DNA from: Oscillospiraceae bacterium
GTDB lineage: Bacteria; Bacillota; Clostridia; Oscillospirales; Oscillospiraceae
Assembly (NCBI GenBank): GCA_910575815.1
Contig: CAJTFN010000001.1
Span: forward strand, 366,507 to 430,506
Direction of reading: 5' to 3'
DNA length: 64,000 bases
A model generated the notes under the pieces. It was not told the DNA's origin and did no database searches. It saw only the letters and a program-made list of their open reading frames with translations. Both the position numbers and the translations under genes were made by a program. How positions within the stretch are numbered: the stretch's first letter is position 1; every line of letters starts with the position of its first letter. Below are positions 1 through 8,025 of this stretch, piece by piece.

Positions 1-105
1 GCGCGAACGCCGTCCCGCAGGGCGTCGTTCCATTCCGCGCTTTTTTGAAAGATCCACCCCAGTTTACACCTTGGGCCAAAAGAAGTAAAGCAGAGAACGA
101 GAACG
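1..105. other. Window edge, no gene assigned
   Basis: These bases lie between the window edge and a transposed element. One minus-strand frame reads a short protein-like stretch (GWIFQKSAEWNDALRDGV) that runs off the window, but it is too short to assign and has no visible start. Nothing else is supported. Confidence 0.3.
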
Positions 106-598
106 GGGAGTGCCCTATCGCGCATTTTAGAAGGGGACCATCGGTCCCTTTTAAGATAAGTGCTGCTGGAGTATGACTCCGGCGGCTTCTACAGAGGCAC
201 ATTGATATGGCAGGAGGGGCAGTATGAAACTGCGGCTGCGATTGAATGCAAATCATTTAAAGCTGATTGCAATTATTGCCATGACGATAGACCATGTATC
301 TGATCTGATCTATCGCGGTTTTCCCGCTGAACCGGGGGCAATGGCACTGCATATCGTCGGGCGGTTAACAGCGCCGATCATGTGGTTTTTCGTGTGTGAA
401 GGATACTATTACACACGTAATGTAAAACGGTATTGGGCGGTTATCCGCCAAATGAATAGCTGCCCGCTTTGGATATTTTAACGAATAGTTTGACGAAACC
501 ACTTTCAGCAACACCAATCTGAAAAGAGAGGACCATCGTGTAGGGGCCGCCCAAGGGGCCGGCTCCTACAAAATAAAATCTCTGAATAGGACGCTCCC
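106..598. mobile_element. Non-autonomous element with inverted repeats and 9-bp target duplication, carrying truncated traX
   Basis: The left end reads GGGAGTGCCCTAT and the right end is ATAGGACGCTCCC, an imperfect terminal inverted repeat. The unit is flanked by a perfect direct repeat ACGAGAACG at 97-105 and 599-607, the signature of a 9-bp target site duplication. The only coding content is a truncated traX; no transposase is present. The final 70 bases closely match, in reverse orientation, the left part of the 147-bp element at 55028-55174, so both belong to one family. Mobilisation by an element elsewhere in the genome is inferred. Confidence 0.85.
224..481 (+). pseudogene. Truncated TraX-family membrane protein
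   Basis: The 85-residue product begins like TraX-family proteins (LNANHLKLIAIIAMTIDH, then GRLTAPIMWFFVCEGYYYTRN). These are polytopic membrane proteins first known from F-pilin acetylation and widespread in Firmicutes, where their role is unclear. Full-length members are about 220-250 residues. Here similarity stops after the NVKRY segment near residue 70, and about 15 unrelated residues lead to a stop, so only the first two membrane segments remain. A good ribosome binding site (AGGAGG) precedes the start. The fragment sits inside a transposed element and is most likely non-functional cargo. Confidence 0.75.
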
Positions 599-617
599 AC
601 GAGAACGCCGGAAAAGG

Positions 618-1280
618 TCACCTCGCCGCGGACTCGCGGATGCGCTCCAGTGCTTTCTCCACCGCCGGGAGTTTGATGACGATCACCGTCAAAAGTCCCT
701 CGGCCAGCAGGTAGCTGTAATTGTAAACAATGGGGTATAGGTCCCGGAGGGTTTGGGGAAAAGTCTCCGGCATGTAGTCCATCCAATAGAGATACCCGCC
801 CAGGGTGTGGAACACCCCCCGGGCCAAAACTGCCGCAATGTACCCCAGAAGAAGGCCGTTCCGCTTTCCCCGGAACAGTCCCGCCAGCCCCAGCGCCGCG
901 AAGGCCAGCACATAGTCACAGCACACCTGGAACAGCGAGAGCACGTAGGGCTCCTGTAAAAATTGCAGGATTCCATAGGCAAAGCCCACTAAAAGGCCGG
1001 TTTTGACGCCGTACCAGTTGGCAATGAGGACGATGAAGAGCATGCTCAGCAGGGTGACGGAGCCGCCGTAGGGCAGCTGAAATACCTTGATGAAGCTGGT
1101 GGCATAGGCCAGGGCCACGGCCATGGCGCAGTAGGCCAGACGGCGGGCGTCTACCCCCCGCCGTTCTCCCCGCTCCGCCAGGGACAGGCCTGTCAGGAGA
1201 CTGAGTACCAGCAATCCGGCGCTCAGGGCGTAGCCGGCGGCGGTGAGGCCGCCTTCCGCGTTGACGAACAGGTGCAGCAT
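618..1280 (-). CDS. thiT: Thiamine ECF transporter substrate-binding subunit ThiT
   Basis: This 220-residue polytopic membrane protein is the S-component that binds thiamine and works with a shared ECF energizing module, which is not in this window. It shows about six hydrophobic segments and ThiT-like motifs (LSMLFIVLIANWYGVKTGL; GGYLYWMDYMP), and its length fits the family. The start is the ATG at 1280 because AAGGAGG lies just upstream; the frame stays open further upstream but would run into the riboswitch. A TPP riboswitch followed by a terminator precedes the gene, independently supporting thiamine transport. Confidence 0.92.
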   Translation of the reverse strand: MLHLFVNAEGGLTAAGYALSAGLLVLSLLTGLSLAERGERRGVDARRLAYCAMAVALAYATSFIKVFQLPYGGSVTLLSMLFIVLIANWYGVKTGLLVGFAYGILQFLQEPYVLSLFQVCCDYVLAFAALGLAGLFRGKRNGLLLGYIAAVLARGVFHTLGGYLYWMDYMPETFPQTLRDLYPIVYNYSYLLAEGLLTVIVIKLPAVEKALERIRESAAR

Positions 1281-1323
1281 AAAGAGTTCCTCCTTGTTCC
1301 GACCATGAGCCCGGCAGTTCCGG

Positions 1324-1357
1324 AAAACAAAAACGCCCTCCCAAACGGGAGAGCGTA
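1324..1357 (-). terminator. Riboswitch-controlled terminator of thiT leader
   Basis: On the minus strand CGCTCTCCC and GGGAGGGCG form a stem with an AAAC-type loop, followed by TTTTTGTTTT. It lies between the TPP aptamer and the thiT start, the position expected for transcription attenuation on ligand binding. Confidence 0.85.
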
Positions 1358-1392
1358 CGGCGCACAAAGCTGCGCGCACTGATTCGTATCGG

Positions 1393-1476
1393 CTCCCTAC
1401 GTTGGCATTACCCAAATCAGGTCACGGGTCGAAGCACTGCTTCCTCTCAGCCTGCTTACGCAAGCTCCCCGGCTCA
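1393..1476 (-). promoter_or_regulatory. TPP riboswitch (THI element)
   Basis: Read on the minus strand, the segment contains the conserved aptamer blocks GCTGAGAGG, then GACCCGTGACCTGAT, then GGGTAATGCCAACGTAGGGA. These match the thiamine pyrophosphate riboswitch consensus. It lies directly upstream of a terminator and thiT, so thiamine-repressed transcription of the transporter is expected. Confidence 0.95.
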
Positions 1477-1496
1477 CAATCTCTGAAATTGTCATC

Positions 1497-1525
1497 ATTA
1501 TAGCACGGAAAAAGGCCCTTGGCAA
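1497..1525 (-). promoter_or_regulatory. Promoter for the TPP riboswitch-thiT unit
   Basis: On the minus strand TTGCCA (1520-1525) is separated by 17 bases from TATAAT (1497-1502). Transcription would start just upstream of the riboswitch. Confidence 0.75.
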
Positions 1526-1882
1526 GAAAAATTTCCGACGGCGTTCGCCAAGATGGGATGGAAACAGCAGAGAAACAGGGGCGGTACCGGCCCGCATTTT
1601 TGCATGCGCCGCGGGAATAAGCGAAGGCGGGGCGCGGGAGCTCCCGTGGCGGGGGACTGTCTTGAAAAACAGGCCCTTTCCTTTTCCTGCCGGTTGTGCT
1701 ATCATGGAATCAATATCCAATCCCCGGGCTTTCGGCGGCGTTGCAAAAAGGAATGGCAGTCCCCGGGCCAAGCGCTCCGCCGCAAATGGCAAAGCCATAC
1801 AGACCGGACGCTTCGCGGCGGCGGTTTCCGCTGCCGGCAGGCCCCGGTTTTTGGACTATAAAATCTACAGGAGGGCCAACCC
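1526..1882. other. Intergenic region between divergent thiT and lipase genes
   Basis: No gene is supported in these 357 bases. A possible plus-strand promoter is an extended -10 (TGCTATCAT, 1697-1705), which would give a leader of about 170 bases for the lipase gene. An AT-rich TATAAA at 1857-1862 lies too close to the start to be a -10. Confidence 0.4.
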
Positions 1883-2809
1883 ATGTTACACGAGTTCAGC
1901 TTCCCATCCTTCAACCAGCGGGACCAGGTGCAGGCCTGGATTTACGTCCCCGCCGCCAAGCCCGTGGGCATTGTCCAGCTGGTTCATGGCTTCGGCGAGC
2001 ACTCCCGGCGCTATCTTCACATGATTGTCAAGCTCCTGGACGCCGGCTTCCTGGTGGCTGCCGACGATCACGTGGGCCACGGCCGGACCGCCGCTCTTTC
2101 CGACACCTGGGGCGATTGGGGCGAAAAGGGGCCGCACACCATGATGGAGGACGAGCACACCCTCACCCGGCTGGTGAAGGAAAAGTACCCCGGCCTGCCG
2201 TACTTCCTGTTTGGCCACAGCATGGGCTCCTTCATCGCCCGGGACTACCTCACCGTCTATGGGGAGGAGCTTGCCGCCGCCGCCCTCTGCGGCACCAGCG
2301 GCGTCTTCCCCGGCCTTTCCGAGGGCATGGCGATGCTCCAGGCCGCCGTGGACGCCGGGAAGGGCCGGGAGTCCGATCCCGCCGCCGCCGGAGCGCTGCT
2401 GGGCTGGATGACAGAGCGCTGCCCGGAGGAAATCCGGTTTGGCAACGAGTGGATCTGTGCCGACCCCTTTGTGCAGGCGGATCACGCCCTGGATCCTCTG
2501 GACGCCTTCTCCCGTCCCACGAACAACCGCTCCTTCCTCTGTTTCTGCCAGATGATCGACTGCATCACCGGCCCCGCCTGGGCGGAAAAGGTGCCCCAAA
2601 AGCTGCCCATCTACAACGTCGCCGGCGGCGAGGATCCGGTGGGCCAGTACGGAGACGGCGTCCGGCAGGTCTCCGCTTGGCTGGAGGACTCCGGCCACAA
2701 GGTCACGACCAGAATTTACGAAGGTTACCGCCATGAGATTCACAACTACACCGGTCTCCGGGACCAAATGGAGGCGGAGCTCATCGCCTTCTTCCTGGAA
2801 AACACCTGA
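1883..2809 (+). CDS. Alpha/beta hydrolase, monoacylglycerol lipase/lysophospholipase type
   Basis: The 308-residue protein has the serine hydrolase layout: an oxyanion-hole motif ([10 protein letters not shown], near residue 35), the nucleophile elbow GHSMGS (Ser113), an acidic residue in GGEDPVG and a C-terminal His in GYRHEIHN. It resembles the PldB/monoglyceride lipase group, which frees fatty acid from lysophospholipids or monoacylglycerol. There is no signal peptide, so it acts in the cytoplasm. AGGAGGG precedes the ATG. Glycerol kinase follows after 34 bases, so released glycerol could be phosphorylated directly. The exact substrate is not visible in the sequence. Confidence 0.85.
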   Translation: MLHEFSFPSFNQRDQVQAWIYVPAAKPVGIVQLVHGFGEHSRRYLHMIVKLLDAGFLVAADDHVGHGRTAALSDTWGDWGEKGPHTMMEDEHTLTRLVKEKYPGLPYFLFGHSMGSFIARDYLTVYGEELAAAALCGTSGVFPGLSEGMAMLQAAVDAGKGRESDPAAAGALLGWMTERCPEEIRFGNEWICADPFVQADHALDPLDAFSRPTNNRSFLCFCQMIDCITGPAWAEKVPQKLPIYNVAGGEDPVGQYGDGVRQVSAWLEDSGHKVTTRIYEGYRHEIHNYTGLRDQMEAELIAFFLENT

Positions 2810-2843
2810 GACTCGCGTTCCAGGAGAGACAAGGGGGAATTTG

Positions 2844-4358
2844 ATGAAGGAAACACGTTACATCCTCGCCATGGACCAGGGAACCACCAGCTCCCGCTGC
2901 ATCCTGTTTGACCGTCAGGGCACCCCCCGCAGCGTGGTTCAGCGGGAGTTTGCCCAGATCTATCCCCAGCCCGGCTGGGTGGAGCACGATCCCATGGACA
3001 TCTGGGCCACCCAGATGGGCGTCGCCATGGAGGCCATGCAGAAGATCGACGCCCAGGCGGAGGAAATCGCCGCCATCGGCATTACCAATCAGCGGGAGAC
3101 CACCGTGGTCTGGGACGCTGCCACCGGCAAACCCGTCTGCAACGCCATCGTCTGGCAGTGCCGCCGGACGGCGGACCGGATCGACCAACTCCGGAGGGAC
3201 GGGCTGGAGGAGACTGTCCGGCAAAAGACGGGACTGATTCCCGACGCCTATTTTTCTGCCAGCAAGCTGGCCTGGATTCTGGACAACGTCCCCGGGGCCA
3301 GGGACCGGGCGGAGCGGGGGGAACTGCGCTTTGGCACCGTGGACGCCTGGCTGATCTGGAACCTGACGGAGGGCCGGGTCCACGCCACGGATTACACCAA
3401 CGCCTCCCGGACCATGCTCTTCGATATTCATAAGCTCTGCTGGGACCAGGAGCTGCTGGATTATTTCCGTATTCCCGCCTCCGTACTGCCGCAGGTGCTG
3501 CCCTCCAGCCACCTCTTTGGAGCCACGGAGAAATTCGGCGGGTCCATTCCCATCGCCGCGGCGGCGGGGGACCAGCAATCCGCCCTTTTTGGCCAGTGCG
3601 GGTTTTACCCGGGGGACGTGAAGAGCACCTACGGCACCGGCGGCTTCCTGCTGCTCAATACCGGCGGGGAGGCAGTTCGCTCGGACCATGGGCTTCTGAC
3701 CACCATCGCCGCCAGCGCCGACGGACAGGTTCGTTACGCCCTGGAGGGCAGTGTTTTTATCGCCGGGGCCGCCATTCAGTGGCTCCGGGACGAGATGAAG
3801 CTGCTGGAGAGCGCTCCGCAGACGGAGGAGCTCTGCGCCTCGGTGGAGGATGCGGGGGGCGTCTATATGGTCCCGGCTTTCGCGGGCCTGGGGGCCCCTT
3901 ACTGGGAGCAGTATGCCCGGGGCACCGTGGTGGGGTTAACCCGGGGAACCACCAGAGCGCATTTTATCCGGGCGGTGGTGGAGGCCCTGGCCTATCAGAC
4001 CCAGGATCTGCTCTCCGCCATGAAGGAGGACTCCGGCCTGTCCCTCGGCGCGCTGAAGGTGGACGGCGGCGCCAGCGCCAACGGGTTTTTGATGCAGTTC
4101 CAGGCGGACTTGTCAAATGTCCGAATTGAGCGCCCCCGGAGCGTGGAAACCACGGCGCTGGGAGCGGCGTATCTGGCCGGATTGGCCACGGGCTTCTGGC
4201 GGGATCTCGCGGAAGTTCAGGAGAACTGGACCTGCGGACAGGTCTTTCAGCCCGCCATTTCGGAGGAGCGGCGTCAGAAGCTGCTGCGGGGTTGGAAAAG
4301 GGCGGTTCAGTGCGCCGTCAGCTGGGCGAACTTGGATCGCGAGGATGGTTCTGCCTGA
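2844..4358 (+). CDS. glpK: Glycerol kinase
   Basis: This cytoplasmic FGGY-family kinase converts glycerol plus ATP to sn-glycerol 3-phosphate. At 504 residues it matches the family length. It starts with the phosphate-binding motif [11 protein letters not shown] and carries the FGGY hallmarks [25 protein letters not shown] and [15 protein letters not shown]. The ATG at 2844 was chosen because AAGGGGG lies eight bases upstream and it aligns with the conserved N-terminus. It probably shares a transcript with the preceding lipase gene and ends at a strong terminator. Confidence 0.97.
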   Translation: MKETRYILAMDQGTTSSRCILFDRQGTPRSVVQREFAQIYPQPGWVEHDPMDIWATQMGVAMEAMQKIDAQAEEIAAIGITNQRETTVVWDAATGKPVCNAIVWQCRRTADRIDQLRRDGLEETVRQKTGLIPDAYFSASKLAWILDNVPGARDRAERGELRFGTVDAWLIWNLTEGRVHATDYTNASRTMLFDIHKLCWDQELLDYFRIPASVLPQVLPSSHLFGATEKFGGSIPIAAAAGDQQSALFGQCGFYPGDVKSTYGTGGFLLLNTGGEAVRSDHGLLTTIAASADGQVRYALEGSVFIAGAAIQWLRDEMKLLESAPQTEELCASVEDAGGVYMVPAFAGLGAPYWEQYARGTVVGLTRGTTRAHFIRAVVEALAYQTQDLLSAMKEDSGLSLGALKVDGGASANGFLMQFQADLSNVRIERPRSVETTALGAAYLAGLATGFWRDLAEVQENWTCGQVFQPAISEERRQKLLRGWKRAVQCAVSWANLDREDGSA

Positions 4359-4394
4359 TGCAAGCTTATTTTTAAAACCACACTTCCCGAGAAA

Positions 4395-4448
4395 CGAAAA
4401 ATCGGGGGACTTTGCGCACAGACCGCGCAAAGCCCCCCGATCTTTTTG
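4395..4448. terminator. Bidirectional terminator between glpK and purB
   Basis: A 17-bp perfect stem, ATCGGGGGACTTTGCGC paired with GCGCAAAGCCCCCCGAT, is flanked by AAAA on the left and CTTTTT on the right. It can terminate both glpK (plus) and purB (minus), whose 3' ends converge here. Confidence 0.9.
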
Positions 4449-4476
4449 AACAGGATACCAGTACCGGATCCTCGAA

Positions 4477-5898
4477 TTAAACGTTGATCTCCAGCGTCTC
4501 CTCGTCTCCGGCGTCCTCCAACAGAGGGGTTATATCCGCCAGGAAGGCCTCCACCTGAGCGGCGCAGCGGCCGGTGTACCGTTTCGGCTCCAGCACTGCC
4601 TCCATCTCCGCCTCCGTCATGGCAAAGGCGGGCTCCGCCGCCAGACGGGACAACAGGTCGCAGGCTTCCCCCTCCTTCATCCGGGCGGTGGCCGCCATGG
4701 AGCAGGTGCGGATGATCTCGTGGAGCTCCTGCCGGTTTCCGCCCCGCTTGACGCCCTCCATCATCAGGTTTTCCGTGGCGATAAAGGGCAGATATTCCCG
4801 CACCGTCCGGTCCACGATCTTCTCGTTGACATGGAGGCCGTCGGTGACGTTCCGGCAGAGGCGCAGAACCGCGTCGGCGCAGAGGAAGCCCTCGGGCATG
4901 GAGATGCGCCGGTTGGCGGAGTCGTCCAAGGTCCGCTCCAGCCACTGGACGGAGGCCGTCATAGGCGCGTTCATGGCGTCCGCCATCAGGTATCGGGACA
5001 GGGAGCAGATGCGCTCGCAGCGCATGGGATTGCGCTTGTAAGCCATGGCGGAGGAGCCGATCTGGTTCTTCTCAAAGGGCTCTTCCACCTGCCGGTCGTG
5101 CTGGAGAAGGCGGATGTCGTTTGCCATCCGGTAGGCGCTCTGGGCAATGGCGCTGAGGCAGTTCAAAATCCGGCTGTCCACCTTCCTGGGATAGGTCTGG
5201 CCGCAGACGGCAAAGGTTTTTTCAAAGCCGAACTCCCCGGCAATCTGCCGGTTCATGGCGTCGATCTTTTCTCCGTCTCCCTCGAAGAGGTCCATGAAGC
5301 TGGCCTCCGTGCCAGTGGTGCCCCGGCAGCCCAGGAACTTCAGATTCTCCAGCACAAAGTCCAGCTCTTCCAGGTCCGCCAGGAAATCCTGCATCCAGAG
5401 GGTGGCCCGCTTGCCCACGGTGACCAGCTGGGCGGGCTGATAGTGGGTATAACCCAGGGTAGGGGTGTCTGCATACTGCCGGGCGAACTTCGCGAGGTTC
5501 CCCAGCAGGGCCAGGAGATCCTTCCGGAGGTACCGCAAACCCTCCCGGTAAAGGATGAGGTCGGCGTTGTCAGTGACATAGCAGCTGGTGGCCCCCAAGT
5601 GGATGATACCCGCCGCGGAGGGCGCGGCCACGCCATAAGCGTAGACGTGGGCCATGACGTCGTGGCGGACCTCCTTTTCCCGGGCTGCGGCCAGCTCGAA
5701 GTCGATGTCGGTGAGATGGGCCTCCAGCTCGGCCACCTGTTCCGCCGTGACGGGCAGGCCAAGGTCGTGCTCTGCCCGGGCCAGGGCCACCCAGAGCTTC
5801 CGCCAGGTCTGGATGCGGGTTTCGGCGGAGAAGAGGTTCAGCATGAACCTGGATGCGTAGCGGGAGGAGAGGGGGGATTCGTAACGGTCCTTCGGCAT
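4477..5898 (-). CDS. purB: Adenylosuccinate lyase
   Basis: The enzyme cleaves fumarate from SAICAR and from adenylosuccinate in purine synthesis. The 473-residue protein belongs to the fumarase/aspartase superfamily; the catalytic loop signature SSAMAYKRNPMRCE is intact, as are the substrate-binding blocks LGATSCYVTDN and GTTGTEASF. The ATG at 5898 gives the usual MPKDRYESPL start; a TTG at 5916 is possible but has no better binding site. It is the last gene of the purA-unknown-purB set, whose products act in sequence on IMP to AMP. Confidence 0.96.
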   Translation of the reverse strand: MPKDRYESPLSSRYASRFMLNLFSAETRIQTWRKLWVALARAEHDLGLPVTAEQVAELEAHLTDIDFELAAAREKEVRHDVMAHVYAYGVAAPSAAGIIHLGATSCYVTDNADLILYREGLRYLRKDLLALLGNLAKFARQYADTPTLGYTHYQPAQLVTVGKRATLWMQDFLADLEELDFVLENLKFLGCRGTTGTEASFMDLFEGDGEKIDAMNRQIAGEFGFEKTFAVCGQTYPRKVDSRILNCLSAIAQSAYRMANDIRLLQHDRQVEEPFEKNQIGSSAMAYKRNPMRCERICSLSRYLMADAMNAPMTASVQWLERTLDDSANRRISMPEGFLCADAVLRLCRNVTDGLHVNEKIVDRTVREYLPFIATENLMMEGVKRGGNRQELHEIIRTCSMAATARMKEGEACDLLSRLAAEPAFAMTEAEMEAVLEPKRYTGRCAAQVEAFLADITPLLEDAGDEETLEINV

Positions 5899-5982
5899 AA
5901 AACACCCTTCTTTCAAATTCGGAATGGATTGGAAATTGGAGAATCGCTGTTTTTAAGGGCGGGCCGCTGGCCCGCCCTCATG

Positions 5983-6387
5983 TTAAAGCAATTGCCGGGG
6001 GAGGCCCTCAAACAGCTTGTCCAGTTCCGCGTGGGTCATGGCGCGGATCAGGATCCAGCCCTCGGATTCCGCCAGGGAAAAGGGGCGGAGGCGTTTCATG
6101 GCCTCCGGATACGCCATCTGTCCCAAGACGCGCTTCTCCGTGACGCTGACCATGCTGAGGATCCAGTCCCGGACAGGCTGACCGTCTACAGCCCACTGGC
6201 TTTCCGGGTAAAGGGGGAGGAGGGTGTCCACATCCTCCGTCAAGGTGCAGTTTCCAAACAGGGTGTCAGTGTCCTTCCTCCCGTATACCTTCGGGCTGGC
6301 CCGATAGGCGTCCTTCCAGCGCCGGGCGGTCTCCTCCCGGCTGAGGTCCGCCTCCGGCTTTTTCTTTCCAAGGCCAAACAGTCCCAT
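5983..6387 (-). CDS. Conserved-looking protein between purA and purB, function unknown
   Basis: I do not recognise a family. The 134-residue soluble protein has a charged N-terminus with a lysine run (GLGKKKPEADLSREE) and no membrane segment or obvious catalytic motif. AAGAGG precedes its ATG, and it begins 14 bases after the purA stop, so cotranscription with purA and purB is very likely. A 9-bp stem with a short loop (about 5956-5979) separates it from purB but has no clear U-run. Location suggests a purine-linked or simply co-expressed role; that is inference only. Confidence 0.75.
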   Translation of the reverse strand: MGLFGLGKKKPEADLSREETARRWKDAYRASPKVYGRKDTDTLFGNCTLTEDVDTLLPLYPESQWAVDGQPVRDWILSMVSVTEKRVLGQMAYPEAMKRLRPFSLAESEGWILIRAMTHAELDKLFEGLPRQLL

Positions 6388-6401
6388 ATGAAACCTCTTC
6401 T

Positions 6402-7676
6402 TTAGCGGAGGATGATGGCTTCCCGCTCCGGGCCCACGGACACGTAGCCGATGCGGCAGCCGATTTCCTTCTCAATATACTCCACGTACTTCCGGGCAGC
6501 CTCCGGCAGGTCCTCCCAGGTCCGCACGCCGGAGATGTCGCAGCCCCAGCCGTCCATGTACTCCACCACCGGCTTGGCCTCGGGGAGCAGGGCGGGGAAG
6601 GGGAAGCGGTCCGTCTGCTGGCTGCCCAGCTCATAGCGGACGCAGACGGGGATTTTATCCAGATAGCTCAGCACATCCAGCTTGGTCAGGGCGATGTTGG
6701 TAGCCGCCTGGCATTGGACGCCGTAGCGGGTGGCCACGATGTCGATGGGTCCCACCCGGCGGGGGCGGCCCGTCTTGGCGCCGTATTCGTTTCCGGCCTC
6801 CCGGAGCTTGTCCGCTTCCGCGCCGAACCACTCGCAGGTGAAGGGGCCCTCGCCCACGCAGGAGGAGTAGGCCTTCACCACGCCGATGACCTCGTCAATC
6901 CGGGCGGAGGGCAGACCGGAGCCCACCGGAGCGTAGGCCGCCACGGCGTTGGAGGAGGTGGTGTAGGGGTAGATGCCGTAATCCAGGTCCCGAAGGGCGC
7001 CCAGCTGAGCCTCGAAGAGGATGCGCTGATTTTCGGACTGGGCCTGTCGGAGGAAGGCCCCGGTGTCCCGGATGAAGGGGCGGATTTTCTCGCCGTAGTC
7101 CGCCACGTAGTCCATCAGCTGTTCAATGGTATAGGGCTCGGCGCCGTAGACCTTCGTCAGCGTCAGGTTTTTCCACTCCAGAAGATCCTCCAGATGGGAG
7201 CGGAGCTGCTTGGGATAGAGCAATTCGCCGGCCATGACGGTCTTCTTCTGGAACTTGTCGGAATAGAAGGGAGCGATGCCCTGCTTGGTGGAGCCGTATT
7301 TTTTGTCGGCCAGACGGGCTTCCTCCAAGCCGTCCAAATCCCGGTGCCAGGGCAGCAGCAGCGAGGCCCGGTCGCTAATCATCAGATTGTCCGGCGTGAT
7401 GGCCACCCCTTTGCCGGTGACTTCCTGCATCTCCTTCCACAGGCTCTCGCAGTCCAGAGCCACGCCGTTGCCCAGGATGTTCACCACACCCTGGCGGAAG
7501 ATGCCGGAGGGCAGCAGGTGCAGGGCGAATTTGCCCTTCTCGTTGACGACGGTGTGCCCGGCGTTGCCTCCGCCCTGATAGCGGACGACCACGTCGTAAT
7601 CCTGGGTAATCAGGTCCACCATACGACCCTTGCCCTCGTCGCCCCAGTTGATACCCACGATGGCGCAATTTGACAT
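6402..7676 (-). CDS. purA: Adenylosuccinate synthetase
   Basis: This cytoplasmic GTP-dependent ligase joins IMP and aspartate, the first committed step to AMP. At 424 residues it is of normal length. The N-terminal GTP-binding loop GINWGDEGKGRMVD has WGDEGKGR with Asn where the usual consensus has Gln, followed by YQGGGNAGHTVV. The C-terminal guanine-binding motif is degenerate, as in many Clostridia. The ATG at 7676 follows a strong GGGGAGG. A promoter and a structured leader of about 170 bases precede it. Confidence 0.96.
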   Translation of the reverse strand: MSNCAIVGINWGDEGKGRMVDLITQDYDVVVRYQGGGNAGHTVVNEKGKFALHLLPSGIFRQGVVNILGNGVALDCESLWKEMQEVTGKGVAITPDNLMISDRASLLLPWHRDLDGLEEARLADKKYGSTKQGIAPFYSDKFQKKTVMAGELLYPKQLRSHLEDLLEWKNLTLTKVYGAEPYTIEQLMDYVADYGEKIRPFIRDTGAFLRQAQSENQRILFEAQLGALRDLDYGIYPYTTSSNAVAAYAPVGSGLPSARIDEVIGVVKAYSSCVGEGPFTCEWFGAEADKLREAGNEYGAKTGRPRRVGPIDIVATRYGVQCQAATNIALTKLDVLSYLDKIPVCVRYELGSQQTDRFPFPALLPEAKPVVEYMDGWGCDISGVRTWEDLPEAARKYVEYIEKEIGCRIGYVSVGPEREAIILR

Positions 7677-7855
7677 AATGAAAACCTCCCCGCGATACCG
7701 CCCGGTAATCGGGCGGCGTTCCGCTGTTTGCGGCCAGCGGCGCGCCGGTGATAGGGCCTGTCCGGCCCTGGGGGCGCTTTTGAAGGCAGGTGAACGCCTC
7801 CGGCCAGCGAAAGAGGGGCTCCGCGGTCCGCGGGGCCCCAAAGTTTCCCTTCCCT
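7677..7855 (-). promoter_or_regulatory. Structured 5' leader of purA operon
   Basis: Between the promoter and purA are about 170 untranslated bases with two strong hairpins on the minus strand. GGGGC-CCCGCGG/CCGCGG-AGCCCC (7815-7839) is followed by TCTTTC, and CCGCCCG/CGGGCGG (7698-7716) lies just upstream of the ribosome binding site. This architecture suggests attenuation or translational control. It does not match the guanine riboswitch core, and no known class was recognised. Confidence 0.45.
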
Positions 7856-7884
7856 ATTATAGCGGCAGTTTCACCATAAGTAAA
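7856..7884 (-). promoter_or_regulatory. Promoter of the purA operon
   Basis: On the minus strand TTTACT (7879-7884) and a consensus TATAAT (7856-7861) are separated by 17 bases. Confidence 0.7.
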
Positions 7885-7971
7885 GCAAAAAGCGAAAGTT
7901 CCACAAATTTTTACAGATTTGAGGCGGCTTCCTATGGTGGGGGACCAATGGCATGAGGGGACGGGAGCTTT

Positions 7972-7990
7972 GCAGGGGCGCTGCCCCTGC
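7972..7990. other. GC-rich hairpin downstream of the M24-like gene
   Basis: GCAGGGGC and GCCCCTGC form an eight-base stem around a three-base loop. It lies between the convergence of the purA promoter region and the 3' end of the minus-strand M24-like gene. There is no U-run, so it may be part of a dispersed intergenic repeat rather than a terminator. Confidence 0.35.
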
Positions 7991-8025
7991 ACCCCGCCAT
8001 CTTTTGAAAAAGGTGGACGAAAACT

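Noticed and set aside
7972..7990. Third copy of the mini-element family
   Set aside because: The hairpin shares only GC-richness; neither the GGGAGTG ends nor a flanking 9-bp duplication is present.
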